This document shows, piece by piece, positions 35,993-45,904 of a stretch of DNA of 64,000 bases. The DNA is from JAIVGZ01 sp964552205 (lineage in GTDB: Bacteria > Pseudomonadota > Gammaproteobacteria > Natronospirales > JAIVGZ01): positions 1 to 64,000 of the forward strand of contig CAZKFT010000009.1 in the NCBI GenBank assembly GCA_964552205.1, written 5' to 3'. A program made the position numbers and the translations under genes. Numbering within the stretch: position 1 is the first letter of the stretch; each line of letters opens with the position of its first letter. The notes below the pieces were generated by a model. The model searched no databases. It had not been told where the DNA came from and saw only the letters and a list, made by a program, of their open reading frames with translations.

Positions 35993-38683
35993 ATGCACAA
36001 TTCCAAACTCGCGGCGGGCAGCCGCAATCTGATTGTGGCGATGTCAGCGGTGTTGGCGTGCAGTGCCGGTACTGCCGCGTTCGCACAGGAACCAGTGGCA
36101 ACTGAGCAGCGCATCCAGGTCACCGGGTCGCGTATCAGTCGCACCGATGTCGAAACGGCCAACCCCGTCCAGGTTGTTGACCGGGACCAGATTGACCGTA
36201 GCGGCGTGACGTCCGTCGCAGAGTTGCTGAATGAGCTCGGCATCGCTGGCGCAGCGCTCAATCAGTTGGGCTCCGCCGGCACCTCGTTCGGTGCCGCAAA
36301 CGTCAACCTCCGCAACCTCGGCGCCAACCGCGTGCTGGTGCTGGTCAACGGCCGGCGTTGGGTGAACGCCTCCGGCGGGCGTGGGTTCCGCGACTTCGTC
36401 GACCTCAACTCCATTCCGCTAGGTATCGTCGATCGCATCGAGATTCTAAAAGATGGTGCCTCTGCAATTTACGGCTCGGACGCCATCTCCGGTGTGGTCA
36501 ACATCCATACCCGGCAGGACTATGACGGTGGTAGCGCGCGCGCCCAGTGGGGCCGCACGACCGCAGGGGATGGCCAGCAGAAGAGTGTCGAACTGACCTT
36601 CGGGGTCGTTGGCGATCGTGGTTCCATCGCGGTGAACGCAGGATTTACGGAAAACGACCCGATTTATGTGGACGACCGCTCATTCTCCAGGATGCCACTT
36701 GGTGCACTCAGCCTGCAGACTCCCCAGGGCCGCTACATCATCCCCGGTCAGGGCACCTTCACAACCATCGACGGGCGCCAAGGGTTTGTGTTGGGGGACT
36801 TCCGTCCTTTCGTGAATCCTGACGATCGCGTCAGCCTGTTCCCGGGGACCTACTTGACCCAGCCGCTGGAGCGGACCAATGTCTACCTTCAGAGCCGGTT
36901 CCATGTCTCCGACTCGGTGGACATCGTGATGGAGGGCCTCTACAACCGGCGTCGTTCGACCCAGAACTTCTCGCCTGCGGTGCAGACCATCACCGGCGCG
37001 CAGGGCTTCGTCATCCCCATCGACCACATTTACAACCCTTGGGGACAGACGCTCGCAGCAGGATGGAGTGCGAACCTGCAGTTCTTCGATAACGGTCGGC
37101 GCGAGAACTTCCAGAATTCCGAGGTATTCCGATTCGTGGTGGGTCTGGAAGGACAGTTGCAGAACGGCTGGGAGTGGGACACATCTGTCATGTACGCGAA
37201 GAATGACGCGATATTCACCTCCGTCGGCCAGATTGACCGCGACCGTCTTGCGCTCGGTATCGGCGATGTCGCGCGTTGCACCGCAACTCCGGGTTGTTTA
37301 CCGGTCAATATCTTCGGCGGCCCCGGCTCGATGAGCCCGGCGATGCTTGAGTGGTTGGGTTTAGTCGGTAAGGACCACAATGGCACTCGCAACACACAGT
37401 GGCAGGCCAACATCACCGGTGATTTGTACGAGCTTCCGGCCGGTTATCTCGCCTTCGCGGCAGGATTGGAGCACCGCGTCGAGAGCGGTTTTGACCGACC
37501 GGATGCGCTCATCAACTCGAATGCGACCTATGTCTCTGGCGCCCGCACTTCGGGCCCGCAGCGCGCACCCACGACGGGTGAATTCGATTTGAACGAGGCC
37601 TATCTGGAGTTGAACGCGCCGCTTCTACGCGGCAGTGACATGGCGGACCTGCTGGAGTTCAGCGCCGCAATTCGTTACTCCGACTACAGCACCTTTGGAA
37701 GCACCACCAATACCAAGTTTGGCTTGGCTTGGACGGTGAACGACAGCTTCATGATTCGGGCGACCGCCTCCGAGGGCTTCAGATCACCTTCCATCCTCGA
37801 GCTCTTCGCCGGTCAGCGCACGACCAACCTACCAGCTGTCGACCCATGCTCGGGCAATCCATCCCCACAGCCTCCCGGGTGTGCAGGCGTCCCCGCTGCA
37901 TATTTGCAGAGTGGTACCGTGGTCACGTCCACTGTCGGCTCAAACCCGCTGCTACAACCGGAAACCTCGGACGCGTTCACCCTTGGATTCGTCTACGAGC
38001 CGGAATGGCTGCCGGGCTTTGACATGGTCGTCGACTGGTACCGAATCAAGGTCGAAAACGCCATCACCGACATCGGCTCGCAGCGCATCCTGAATGACTG
38101 CGCCTTCGCCCAACAGCGTTGCAACCTGATTACGCGTGACCCGACGACCGGTGAGATCCTGAACCTGATAAACGCGGGTGTGAACATCGCGCAGGAGACG
38201 GTGAGTGGTGTTGACTTCACTTTCCGCTACCGGCATTCGACGGATGGCTTCGGGGATTTCCGTTGGTCGCTGGATGGCGCCTATCTCGGCGAGTTCGAGC
38301 AGCGCATCCCGGACCCGGGCGCGAACACGGTGACCATCGACCGGCGTGACGGGACCCTGCGGTTCCGCGAGTCCTATCCCGAGTGGAAGTGGATGCTGAC
38401 GCAGGAGTGGTTCTACGGGGACTGGAGCGCGAATCTCCGGCATCGGTACATCCACAACATGACGGAGGCTTCGGCAATAGACCGGGTTGGGTCCGTGACC
38501 TATCATGACCTGCAGGTCAGCCGCCGCTTTGATGCCATGAACACCCAACTTGCGGTCGGCATCCAGAATCTTGGTAACAGGAAGCCGCCCAGCTCGCTGG
38601 TGAATGCCAACATCAACTTCGACATTTCAACCTACGATGCACGTGGCCGGAGCTACTACTTCCGCGCCATTGTAAATTTCTAA
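35993..38683 (+). CDS. TonB-dependent outer-membrane receptor
   Basis: An 896-residue receptor. A signal peptide ends near TAAFAQ; a candidate TonB box lies around RIQVTGSRISR; the plug has PVQVVDRDQIDRSGVTSVAE, NVNLRNLGANRVLVLVNGRR and EILKDGASAIYGSDAISGVV. A 22-strand barrel ends SYYFRAIVNF with the C-terminal Phe. Start ATG 35993 follows GAGGGGGG; an upstream TTG is in frame but unneeded. The substrate is unknown. Its position directly before a peptide ABC importer points to a peptide-like or modified amino-acid ligand. A strong hairpin separates it from dppB. Confidence 0.93.
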   Translation: MHNSKLAAGSRNLIVAMSAVLACSAGTAAFAQEPVATEQRIQVTGSRISRTDVETANPVQVVDRDQIDRSGVTSVAELLNELGIAGAALNQLGSAGTSFGAANVNLRNLGANRVLVLVNGRRWVNASGGRGFRDFVDLNSIPLGIVDRIEILKDGASAIYGSDAISGVVNIHTRQDYDGGSARAQWGRTTAGDGQQKSVELTFGVVGDRGSIAVNAGFTENDPIYVDDRSFSRMPLGALSLQTPQGRYIIPGQGTFTTIDGRQGFVLGDFRPFVNPDDRVSLFPGTYLTQPLERTNVYLQSRFHVSDSVDIVMEGLYNRRRSTQNFSPAVQTITGAQGFVIPIDHIYNPWGQTLAAGWSANLQFFDNGRRENFQNSEVFRFVVGLEGQLQNGWEWDTSVMYAKNDAIFTSVGQIDRDRLALGIGDVARCTATPGCLPVNIFGGPGSMSPAMLEWLGLVGKDHNGTRNTQWQANITGDLYELPAGYLAFAAGLEHRVESGFDRPDALINSNATYVSGARTSGPQRAPTTGEFDLNEAYLELNAPLLRGSDMADLLEFSAAIRYSDYSTFGSTTNTKFGLAWTVNDSFMIRATASEGFRSPSILELFAGQRTTNLPAVDPCSGNPSPQPPGCAGVPAAYLQSGTVVTSTVGSNPLLQPETSDAFTLGFVYEPEWLPGFDMVVDWYRIKVENAITDIGSQRILNDCAFAQQRCNLITRDPTTGEILNLINAGVNIAQETVSGVDFTFRYRHSTDGFGDFRWSLDGAYLGEFEQRIPDPGANTVTIDRRDGTLRFRESYPEWKWMLTQEWFYGDWSANLRHRYIHNMTEASAIDRVGSVTYHDLQVSRRFDAMNTQLAVGIQNLGNRKPPSSLVNANINFDISTYDARGRSYYFRAIVNF

Positions 38684-38707
38684 GGCCGGCTCAGAGTGCT
38701 TTGGAGG

Positions 38708-38740
38708 CCGGGCCGGGTCCAACGTGACCCGGCCCGGTTT
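38708..38740 (+). terminator. GC-rich hairpin between the TonB receptor and importer genes
   Basis: CCGGGCCGGGT (38708-38718) and ACCCGGCCCGG (38727-38737) form a perfect 11-base stem with an eight-base loop followed by TTT. The tail is short, so it may terminate only part of the transcripts or protect the receptor mRNA, giving more receptor than importer. Confidence 0.65.
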
Positions 38741-38751
38741 ACCATCAGGGC

Positions 38752-39726
38752 ATGACGGTCTTCATCATCAGGCGGTTGCTGCAGAGCCTTGCGGTTCTCG
38801 TAGTGATGTCCGTCATCGTATTTGCCGGTGTGTTCGCCATAGGCAACCCGGTGGATATCCTCGTTCCACCGGATGCCACGCAAGCGGACAGGGAAGCCTC
38901 CATAGAAGCACTCGGTCTGGACCAACCACTGGTCATCCAGTACGGCCGCTTTGTATCCAATGCGGTCCAGGGCGACCTCGGCACCTCGTTCATCTACAAC
39001 CAGCCATCGATCGATCTCATCATCTCGCGGCTACCGGCCACACTGGAATTGGCCATCTGCGCGTTGTTGATCGCCATTGTGTTTGGTATCCCCCTGGGGA
39101 TGGTCGCAGGACTCAAGCCAGACTCCCTGTTCGACCGAAGTGTCATGACCGGCTCCATCCTCGGATTCAGCCTGCCCAATTTCTGGCAGGGGATGATGTT
39201 GATCATGATCTTCGCGGTATTCCTGGGATGGCTGCCATCCGGGGGTCGGGGAGAGACGGCGGTCATTCTGGGTGTTGAGACCAGCCTCGCAACCTGGGAT
39301 GGCATCCGACATCTGATACTGCCTGCCCTGAACCTGGCGCTGTTCAAGCTTGCCCTGGTGGTGCGTCTGGCGCGCTCGGGTACGCGCGAGGCCATGCTGC
39401 AGGACTACGTCAAGTTCGCGCGGGCGAAGGGGCTGAAAAACCGCCGCATCGTAGGTGTGCATGTCCTCAAGAACATCATGCTGCCCATCATCACCGTGAT
39501 GGGCATGGAATTCGGCTCGCTGATTGCCTTTGCAGTCGTCACCGAAACCATCTTCTCCTGGCCGGGCATGGGCAAGCTCATCATCGACAGCATCAATGTC
39601 CTGGACAGACCGGTCATCGTTGCCTATCTGATGGTGGTCGTGGTGATGTTCATCGTCATCAACCTATTGGTGGACCTGCTGTACTCGGTCATCGACCCCC
39701 GCGTCCGTTTGCAGGATGCTCGCTGA
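38752..39726 (+). CDS. Dpp-type ABC transporter permease, DppB class
   Basis: A 324-residue inner-membrane permease: N-terminal segment FIIRRLLQSLAVLVVMSVIV, LGLDQPLVIQYGRFVSNAVQ, GDLGTSFIYNQPSIDLI and the permease coupling loop REAMLQDYVKFARAKGLKNR. About six membrane segments. It is the first gene of a complete oligopeptide/nickel family importer and ends in a one-base overlap (TGATG) with the next permease. Confidence 0.93.
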   Translation: MTVFIIRRLLQSLAVLVVMSVIVFAGVFAIGNPVDILVPPDATQADREASIEALGLDQPLVIQYGRFVSNAVQGDLGTSFIYNQPSIDLIISRLPATLELAICALLIAIVFGIPLGMVAGLKPDSLFDRSVMTGSILGFSLPNFWQGMMLIMIFAVFLGWLPSGGRGETAVILGVETSLATWDGIRHLILPALNLALFKLALVVRLARSGTREAMLQDYVKFARAKGLKNRRIVGVHVLKNIMLPIITVMGMEFGSLIAFAVVTETIFSWPGMGKLIIDSINVLDRPVIVAYLMVVVVMFIVINLLVDLLYSVIDPRVRLQDAR

Positions 39727-40595
39727 TGAACATGCGCCAGCAGATAGTCGAGGGATTCCGCCAGTCGCCGTTTGCGCTTGGGGCCTGTGTGGTGACAGCC
39801 ATCATCATCCTGAGCGCAATTTTCGCTCCATGGCTGGCGCCGCAGAATCCCTATGATCTCGCCGCACTGGAAATCATGGACAATCGAGCGGCACCAGGTC
39901 ATGTCGGCGTGGACGGGATGCGCTACCTGCTGGGAACGGACGGGCAGGGCAGAGATGTGTTCTCGGCGATGCTGTACGGCTTGCGTACCTCGCTTGGAGT
40001 CGGTGTGCTCGCGGGTCTGATTGCCATTGCCGTCGGCACTGCCCTCGGCTTGTTGGCGGCATACTTCGGTGGTTGGGTGGATGCGCTGGTCATGCGGGTG
40101 GTAGACCTCATGTTGGGCTTCCCGACCATTCTTGTCGCGCTGATTCTGCTGGCCATACTGGGGCAGGGAACCGATAAGGTCATCATCGCGCTGGTTTTGG
40201 TGCAGTGGTCTTACTTCGCGCGAACGGTCCGCGGTACCGCTTTGGCGGAACGACAGAAAGAGTATGTGGAGGCAGCGCGGTCCTTGGGCTTGAGTCATCG
40301 GCGTGTGGTTTTCCGCCATCTGCTACCGAACTGTCTGCCTCCGGTCATCGTGGTCGGCACCATCCAGATTGCCAATGCCATTTCCATCGAAGCGACCCTG
40401 AGCTTTCTCGGCCTCGGCGTACCCATTACCGAGCCTTCACTAGGCTTGTTGATTGCCAATGGATACCAATACCTGCTGTCCGGCCTCTACTGGATCAGTG
40501 TGTATCCCGGCCTCCTGCTTCTCGTGACGATTTTCTCCATCAATATCGTTGGCGACCGACTGCGGGAAATCCTCAACCCGAGGTTGCAGCGATGA
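39726..40595 (+). CDS. Dpp-type ABC transporter permease, DppC class
   Basis: A 289-residue permease with FALGACVVTAIIILSAIFAP, LAPQNPYDLAALEIMDNR, YLLGTDGQGRDVFSAMLYG (the family LGTDxxGRDxxSR site) and the coupling loop ERQKEYVEAARSLGLSHRRV. It pairs with the DppB-class gene and overlaps the first ATPase by four bases (ATGA). Confidence 0.94.
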   Translation: MNMRQQIVEGFRQSPFALGACVVTAIIILSAIFAPWLAPQNPYDLAALEIMDNRAAPGHVGVDGMRYLLGTDGQGRDVFSAMLYGLRTSLGVGVLAGLIAIAVGTALGLLAAYFGGWVDALVMRVVDLMLGFPTILVALILLAILGQGTDKVIIALVLVQWSYFARTVRGTALAERQKEYVEAARSLGLSHRRVVFRHLLPNCLPPVIVVGTIQIANAISIEATLSFLGLGVPITEPSLGLLIANGYQYLLSGLYWISVYPGLLLLVTIFSINIVGDRLREILNPRLQR

Positions 40596-41560
40596 CTGCC
40601 ACGCTCGTTGTCGACAATCTGCGAACGCATTTCCGCACGCGTGCCGGCGTCGCGCGCGCGGTGGATGGGGTGAGCTTCTCGCTGGAACGAGGGGAGATAC
40701 TCGGGTTGGTTGGTGAGTCAGGATCGGGGAAGTCGGTGACGGGGTTCTCGATCATCGGCCTGATTGACCCGCCCGGCGAGATCGTCGGCGGTCGTATCCT
40801 GTTTCAGGGTGAGGACCTTGCAAGCAAGGATGAGGAGGCGCTGCGTCAGCTGCGGGGCCGCCGCATCGCGATGATTTTCCAAGATCCAATGATGACTTTG
40901 AATCCTGTCTTGCGGGTGGACACCCAGATGGTCGAGGCCATCCGGGCACACGAGAAAGTCTCGACTGCCGTGGCCACCGCACGGGCGCGAGAGGCCTTGG
41001 TCGCGGTCGGCATTCCCGCGCCTGACGAACGGCTGAAAGCCTACCCTCACCAGTTGTCCGGTGGCATGCGCCAGCGTGTCGCCATCGCCATCGCCCTGCT
41101 GCACAAACCCGATCTGATCATTGCGGACGAGCCGACAACGGCGTTGGATGTCACCATCCAAGCGCAGATTCTTGAACTGGTGCAGCGACTGTGTCGTGAG
41201 TCAGGGACCGCGCTCATCTGGATTTCCCACGACCTTGCGGTAGTCGCCGCATTGGCCCAGCGGGTATGCGTGATGTATGCCGGTCGCATCATCGAATCCG
41301 GGCCGGTAGATGATGTCATCGACCATCCTCAGCATCCCTACACGCGGGGGCTAATCGGATCGCTGCCGGGTCAGAACCAACGCGGACAACCCTTGTTGCA
41401 GATTCCCGGCATGACCCCCTCCCTGTTGAATCTGCCGGAGGGTTGCGCGTTCCGACCTCGCTGTGACCGTGCGACGGACGCCTGTGGCATAGCGCCTTCC
41501 GAGGTCCATCACGCTGGCCGGGTGCTCAGATGTCATCACCCCATAGGAGAGGGTGTATGA
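40592..41560 (+). CDS. Dpp-type ABC transporter ATPase, DppD class
   Basis: A 322-residue ATPase: Walker A VGESGSGKSVTG, Q-loop IFQDPMMTLNPVLRV, signature LSGGMRQRVAIAIAL, Walker B LIIADEPTTALDVTI and H-loop IWISHDLAVVA. The C-terminal oligopeptide-transporter domain has a Cys motif (GCAFRPRCDRATDACG) that binds an Fe-S cluster in studied homologues. ATG 40592 overlaps the previous stop. Confidence 0.94.
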   Translation: MTATLVVDNLRTHFRTRAGVARAVDGVSFSLERGEILGLVGESGSGKSVTGFSIIGLIDPPGEIVGGRILFQGEDLASKDEEALRQLRGRRIAMIFQDPMMTLNPVLRVDTQMVEAIRAHEKVSTAVATARAREALVAVGIPAPDERLKAYPHQLSGGMRQRVAIAIALLHKPDLIIADEPTTALDVTIQAQILELVQRLCRESGTALIWISHDLAVVAALAQRVCVMYAGRIIESGPVDDVIDHPQHPYTRGLIGSLPGQNQRGQPLLQIPGMTPSLLNLPEGCAFRPRCDRATDACGIAPSEVHHAGRVLRCHHPIGEGV

Positions 41561-42561
41561 ACGCGCCTTTGCTCCAGCTGGACAAAGTGGCCAAGCGCTT
41601 CGCCCGCAAACCCGATGTTGTCGAGCGGATGTTACGCAGGCTCGGAATGGAAGTTGCAAATCCAGTTGTACATGCCATTGATGAGGTGTCGCTCTCCCTG
41701 CACCCGGGAGAATTTGTGGGACTCGTAGGCGAGTCCGGCTGCGGTAAGTCCACGCTCGGTCGCATCATCGCCGGCATCCACGACGCCAGCGCAGGGGCGA
41801 TGCGTTTACAGGGTCAGGATGTTTACGCGCTGGACGGGGAAGCCCGCAGAAAGGCCTTCCTCAAAGTGCAGATGATTTTCCAGGATCCCTATTCGTCGCT
41901 CAATCCCCGCATGCGTGTGCGCGACATCGTCGGCGAGGCGCCGGTGGTTCATGGGCTCTGTGCCGCTGGGGAGCTTGAGGAATATGTTGGCGGCGTGTTG
42001 CAGCGCGTTGGGCTGGATGCCTCATATATCAATCGCTTTCCCCACCAGTTTTCCGGAGGCCAGCGCCAGAGGGTCAGCATCGCACGCGCTTTGGCAGTCA
42101 AGCCGGACCTGATTGTGTGTGATGAGTCGGTGGCGGCGCTGGATGTGTCGATACAGGCCCAGGTCCTGAACCTGTTCATGCAGCTGCGAGCGGAAACCGG
42201 TGCAACCTGGCTGTTCATCAGTCACGACCTTGGTGTGGTGGAACATGTCTGCGACCGCGTCCTCATCATGTACCTCGGTCGTATCGTAGAGAGCGGTCCG
42301 ACTGATGAACTCTATGCGGACCCTCGTCATCCCTATACCCGCGCGCTGCTGGACGACTTGCCGCGTCTGGACCGTCGCAAGCGGGCATTTGCCCCGGTGA
42401 AGGGCGAGATTCCGTCACCCCTGGATCCGCCTTCTGGATGCCACTTCCATCCGCGCTGCCCGCTCGCTGGTCCGCGGTGCCAGCGAGAACGGCCGCTCCT
42501 CAAGCCCGTTGGCGAAGGCCGCCTGTCCGCCTGCCATCTGCACGACGGAGGTGTGGAATGA
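41557..42561 (+). CDS. Dpp-type ABC transporter ATPase, DppF class
   Basis: A 334-residue ATPase with Walker A VGESGCGKSTLG, Q-loop MIFQDPYSSLNPRMRV, signature FSGGQRQRVSIARAL, Walker B LIVCDESVAALDVSI and H-loop LFISHDLGVVEHV. Walker B has DES where DEP is usual, which is common in this class. The C-terminal region contains the Cys motif GCHFHPRCPLAGPRC. ATG 41557 overlaps the DppD-class stop (ATGA) and the gene overlaps the binding-protein gene the same way. Confidence 0.94.
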   Translation: MNAPLLQLDKVAKRFARKPDVVERMLRRLGMEVANPVVHAIDEVSLSLHPGEFVGLVGESGCGKSTLGRIIAGIHDASAGAMRLQGQDVYALDGEARRKAFLKVQMIFQDPYSSLNPRMRVRDIVGEAPVVHGLCAAGELEEYVGGVLQRVGLDASYINRFPHQFSGGQRQRVSIARALAVKPDLIVCDESVAALDVSIQAQVLNLFMQLRAETGATWLFISHDLGVVEHVCDRVLIMYLGRIVESGPTDELYADPRHPYTRALLDDLPRLDRRKRAFAPVKGEIPSPLDPPSGCHFHPRCPLAGPRCQRERPLLKPVGEGRLSACHLHDGGVE

Positions 42562-44129
42562 AACGGCTGGTCGGTGCGCTCGCGCTGTTGTTGATGAGCA
42601 CCAGTTGGCAAGCGGTACATGCGGACGAAGTGACCGTCGGTTTGCAGTCAGGCCCTACGTCCATGGATCCCCATTTCTTCATCAGTACCCCGAATCAGGC
42701 GGCCTCGCTCCACCTGTTCGACCCCCTGATGCGTCGCGATGACGAGATGCGCTTTACGCCAGCGCTCGCGACCGAGTGGTATCGCATCGACGACCGGACC
42801 TGGGAGTTCAAGCTACGTCGCGGCGTGAAGTTCCACGACGGCAGTGATTTCACGGCAGAGGATGTGGCATTCACCGTGCGGCGGGTACCGGAGGTGCCGC
42901 ATAGCCCCGCCTCGTTCACCGCCGCGGTTTCCGAGATAGAAGAGACCATCGTTGTGGACCCGTACACCATCCGGTTCAGAACGCGGACCCCATTTCCGTT
43001 GTTCGCCAGTGAAATTTCCCGTCTGTACATCGTTTCTCATCGACTGGCGAATGGCGCTAGCTCTCAGGACTTCAATTCTGGCAAGGCCGCCATCGGGACC
43101 GGGCCCTACCGATTCGTTTCATACGCACCGGGCGAGCGCATGGAAATGGTCCGCAACGATGCGTACTGGGGACCGAAGGCGCCGTTCCGACAGGTGACAT
43201 TCCGCATCATCGGGAATGATGCGGCGCGCGTCGCAGCCTTGTTGTCGGGGTCGGTTGATTTGATCGATGTCGTTCCGCCTGCTGATATGGAGCGGCTCGC
43301 GGACGATCCGCGGGTGCGGCTTTGGCAGACCGCCTCGGCCAGGCTGATTTATCTCCATATGGACCATGCGCGCGAGGTGTCTCCTTACATCACCGACCGC
43401 CGTGGCCGCCCCTTATCCCGGAACCCCTTGCAGGACCATCGCGTCCGCTTGGCCTTGTCGAAGCTCATCAACCGTCGCGCGATTGTTGACAGGGTCATGT
43501 TCGGGGCCGCGGAACCCGCCGGTCAGCTGGTCCCCCCGGGCCTGTTTGGTCATGCACCGGATCTGGTCGCGGAGGACTACGACCCCGAAGGTGCGCGCCG
43601 CTTGCTGGCCGAAGCCGGGTATCCCGAAGGATTCAGAATTACCTTGCACGGGCCGAACAACCGATTCATCAATGACGGGCAGGTCACCCTGACCGTGGCC
43701 CAGCTGCTCGCGAGGGGTGGTATCGACATGCGCGTGCAGATCATGCCCGCCAATGTCTTTTTCCAGCGGGCGGGCTTGCAGGAGTTCAGCTTGTTTCTGG
43801 TGGGATACAGCTCTTCGTCAGGAGACGCGTTCAGGGGTCTGAGAGCGGTGCTGGCATCGTGGAACCCGCAAGAAGGCATGGGCGCCAACAATCGTGGACG
43901 GTACTCAAACCCGGTGGTGGACGAACTCATCCGTTCCGCGTTGGTTGAGATGGACGACGACGCACGGGAGGAATTGTCACGCCAGGCAGCCCGTGTGGCT
44001 TTCGACGATGTTGCCGTCATTCCGCTGTACTTCCAGCACAACGTATGGGCGACGCGCCCCGGCTTGCGCTACAACCCACGTCGCGATGAGCGCACGTTGG
44101 TGACCAACTTGGTCAGGGAGGACCGATGA
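42558..44129 (+). CDS. ABC transporter substrate-binding protein, family 5 (peptide/nickel)
   Basis: A 523-residue periplasmic binding protein with signal peptide MKRLVGALALLLMSTSWQAV ending HA. The mature start EVTVGLQSGPTSMDPHFFIS is followed by family 5 landmarks TWEFKLRRGVKFHDGSDFTA, IGTGPYRFVSYAPGERMEM and EDYDPEGARRLLAEAGYPEG. It captures the solute for the Dpp-type permease. Being fifth in the importer rather than first is unusual for dpp operons. ATGA overlaps join it to both neighbours. Confidence 0.92.
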   Translation: MKRLVGALALLLMSTSWQAVHADEVTVGLQSGPTSMDPHFFISTPNQAASLHLFDPLMRRDDEMRFTPALATEWYRIDDRTWEFKLRRGVKFHDGSDFTAEDVAFTVRRVPEVPHSPASFTAAVSEIEETIVVDPYTIRFRTRTPFPLFASEISRLYIVSHRLANGASSQDFNSGKAAIGTGPYRFVSYAPGERMEMVRNDAYWGPKAPFRQVTFRIIGNDAARVAALLSGSVDLIDVVPPADMERLADDPRVRLWQTASARLIYLHMDHAREVSPYITDRRGRPLSRNPLQDHRVRLALSKLINRRAIVDRVMFGAAEPAGQLVPPGLFGHAPDLVAEDYDPEGARRLLAEAGYPEGFRITLHGPNNRFINDGQVTLTVAQLLARGGIDMRVQIMPANVFFQRAGLQEFSLFLVGYSSSSGDAFRGLRAVLASWNPQEGMGANNRGRYSNPVVDELIRSALVEMDDDAREELSRQAARVAFDDVAVIPLYFQHNVWATRPGLRYNPRRDERTLVTNLVREDR

Positions 44130-45904
44130 GCGTATCGCGACATGAAATCATGGTACCCATGCGAGATGGCGTTCGTCTGGCAACGGACATTTATGTTCCG
44201 GAAGGTGCGGATCTAGACACCTGTACGCCGAGGCCGGTGATTCTGGAGCGGACCCCGTATGGCAAACGGCAGCTATATCGGACAGAGCGTACCCGTGAAG
44301 ATGAGACGCCTATGCCGCGAGAGGACATCGCCGCCTGGTTCACACGCCATGGTTACATTGTTGTGTACCAGGATTGCCGCGGTCGCTTTGCCTCCGAGGG
44401 GGATTTCACCAAGTACCTCGGTGAAGGGCCCGACGGCTATGACACCATGGCGTGGCTGGTGGCACAGCCCTTCTGTAACGGGCGCATCGGCACCATGGGA
44501 TTGTCCTATGCCGCGCACACTCAAAGCGCAGCTGCCTGCCTGGACCCGCCAGGCCTTCGCTGCATGCTGCTCGACTCCGGCGGTTTTTCTAACGCGTTTC
44601 AGGGGGGGATTCGTCAGGGTGGTGCGCTGGAACTCAAACAAGCAACCTGGGCAATCAAGCACGCACGCTTGAGCCGTACGGCGCAGGACAATCCGGACAT
44701 TGCTGCAGCATTGGATGCCGAGGATATTCACGCATGGTTCAAGCCGGAACGCATGCCGTGGAAGCGCGGTGAGTCACCCATACGGTGGGTTCCAGAGTAC
44801 GAGGACTACCTTTTCCAACAGTGGGAACATGCAGAATTCGACGATTACTGGAAGCAGGTAGGACTGTTTGCGGCCGGTTACTACCGGGAGTATGCCAATG
44901 TTCCGATGTTGCACATGTCGAGTTGGTACGACGCATATGCCCGCACCGCCACAGAGAACTTCACAGGGCTCGCTTCGCATGGCAAAGGCCCTCTGCAACT
45001 TGTACTGGGCCCGTGGTTGCACGGCCACCGGTCAGACACCTTCAGTGGTGATGTGGACTTCGGCTCGCAGGCAACGCTCGACGACAACCTTGCTGCGAAC
45101 TATCTTGAATTCCGCCGCTTGTGGTTCGACCGCTGGCTCATGGAAGTGGACAACGAGGTGGCTGACCAAGCGGCGGTCCGCTATTTCCTCATGGGGGGTG
45201 GCTCCGGTCGCCGCAACCCCGAAGGGCGCCTGGAACATGGTGGAGGCTGGTGCGAAGCGGGGGAATGGCCACCGGCTGGTGTTCGTCACATCCCCTATTT
45301 CTTGGGTGACGATGGGCATCTGCACGCGAGGGCGCGACCGCAAGGAGCGCCCAGCCTGAGTTTCATCCATGACCCGCTGGACCCTGTACCGTCCGTGGGA
45401 GGTACGGTTACATCGGGCGCCCCCATCATGGAAGGCGGTGGGTTCGACCAGACAATACTGGACAGCCGTAAGGACATCCTGATGTTCGTCAGTGACCCGC
45501 TCGAAGAGGACATGGAATTGACCGGTTCGCTGGTCGCAGAATTGTGGGTGGCATCCGACGCAGTGGACACAGACATCACGGTCAAACTGATTGACTGGTA
45601 TCCTCCAAGCGACGACTATCCTCGGGGCTATGCACTCAACATCACAGACGGCATTCTCAGGTTGCGCTACCGTGATTCGTGGGAGCACCCGTCAATGTTG
45701 ACGCCCGGTGAGCCGGTGAAAATCCGAGTGGAGCCTTTCCCGTCCAGCAACCTCTTCAAGACGGGCCATCGGATTCGGATCGACATTGCATCCAGCAAGT
45801 ATCCGCACTTCGACCTCAACCCACTGATGCAGAAATCCCGGAATACCATTCTGATGGATGCCGACCATCCGTCCCGCGTGCTGCTACCGGTACGCTGTCG
45901 ATGA
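44126..45904 (+). CDS. CocE/NonD-type hydrolase (X-Pro dipeptidyl-peptidase superfamily)
   Basis: A 592-residue alpha/beta hydrolase with no signal peptide. The N-terminal core has VPMRDGVRLATDIYVPEG, VILERTPYGKRQ, YQDCRGRFASEGDF and nucleophile motif TMGLSYAAHTQSAA. The C-terminal jelly-roll domain has DPLEEDMELTGSLVAELWVA and GHRIRIDIASSKYPHFDLNP. Family members hydrolyse acyl bonds: cocaine esterase, alpha-amino-acid ester hydrolase, cephalosporin acylase, X-Pro peptidase. As part of the importer operon (ATGA overlaps on both sides) it probably acts on the imported compound in the cytoplasm. Confidence 0.9.
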   Translation: MSVSRHEIMVPMRDGVRLATDIYVPEGADLDTCTPRPVILERTPYGKRQLYRTERTREDETPMPREDIAAWFTRHGYIVVYQDCRGRFASEGDFTKYLGEGPDGYDTMAWLVAQPFCNGRIGTMGLSYAAHTQSAAACLDPPGLRCMLLDSGGFSNAFQGGIRQGGALELKQATWAIKHARLSRTAQDNPDIAAALDAEDIHAWFKPERMPWKRGESPIRWVPEYEDYLFQQWEHAEFDDYWKQVGLFAAGYYREYANVPMLHMSSWYDAYARTATENFTGLASHGKGPLQLVLGPWLHGHRSDTFSGDVDFGSQATLDDNLAANYLEFRRLWFDRWLMEVDNEVADQAAVRYFLMGGGSGRRNPEGRLEHGGGWCEAGEWPPAGVRHIPYFLGDDGHLHARARPQGAPSLSFIHDPLDPVPSVGGTVTSGAPIMEGGGFDQTILDSRKDILMFVSDPLEEDMELTGSLVAELWVASDAVDTDITVKLIDWYPPSDDYPRGYALNITDGILRLRYRDSWEHPSMLTPGEPVKIRVEPFPSSNLFKTGHRIRIDIASSKYPHFDLNPLMQKSRNTILMDADHPSRVLLPVRCR

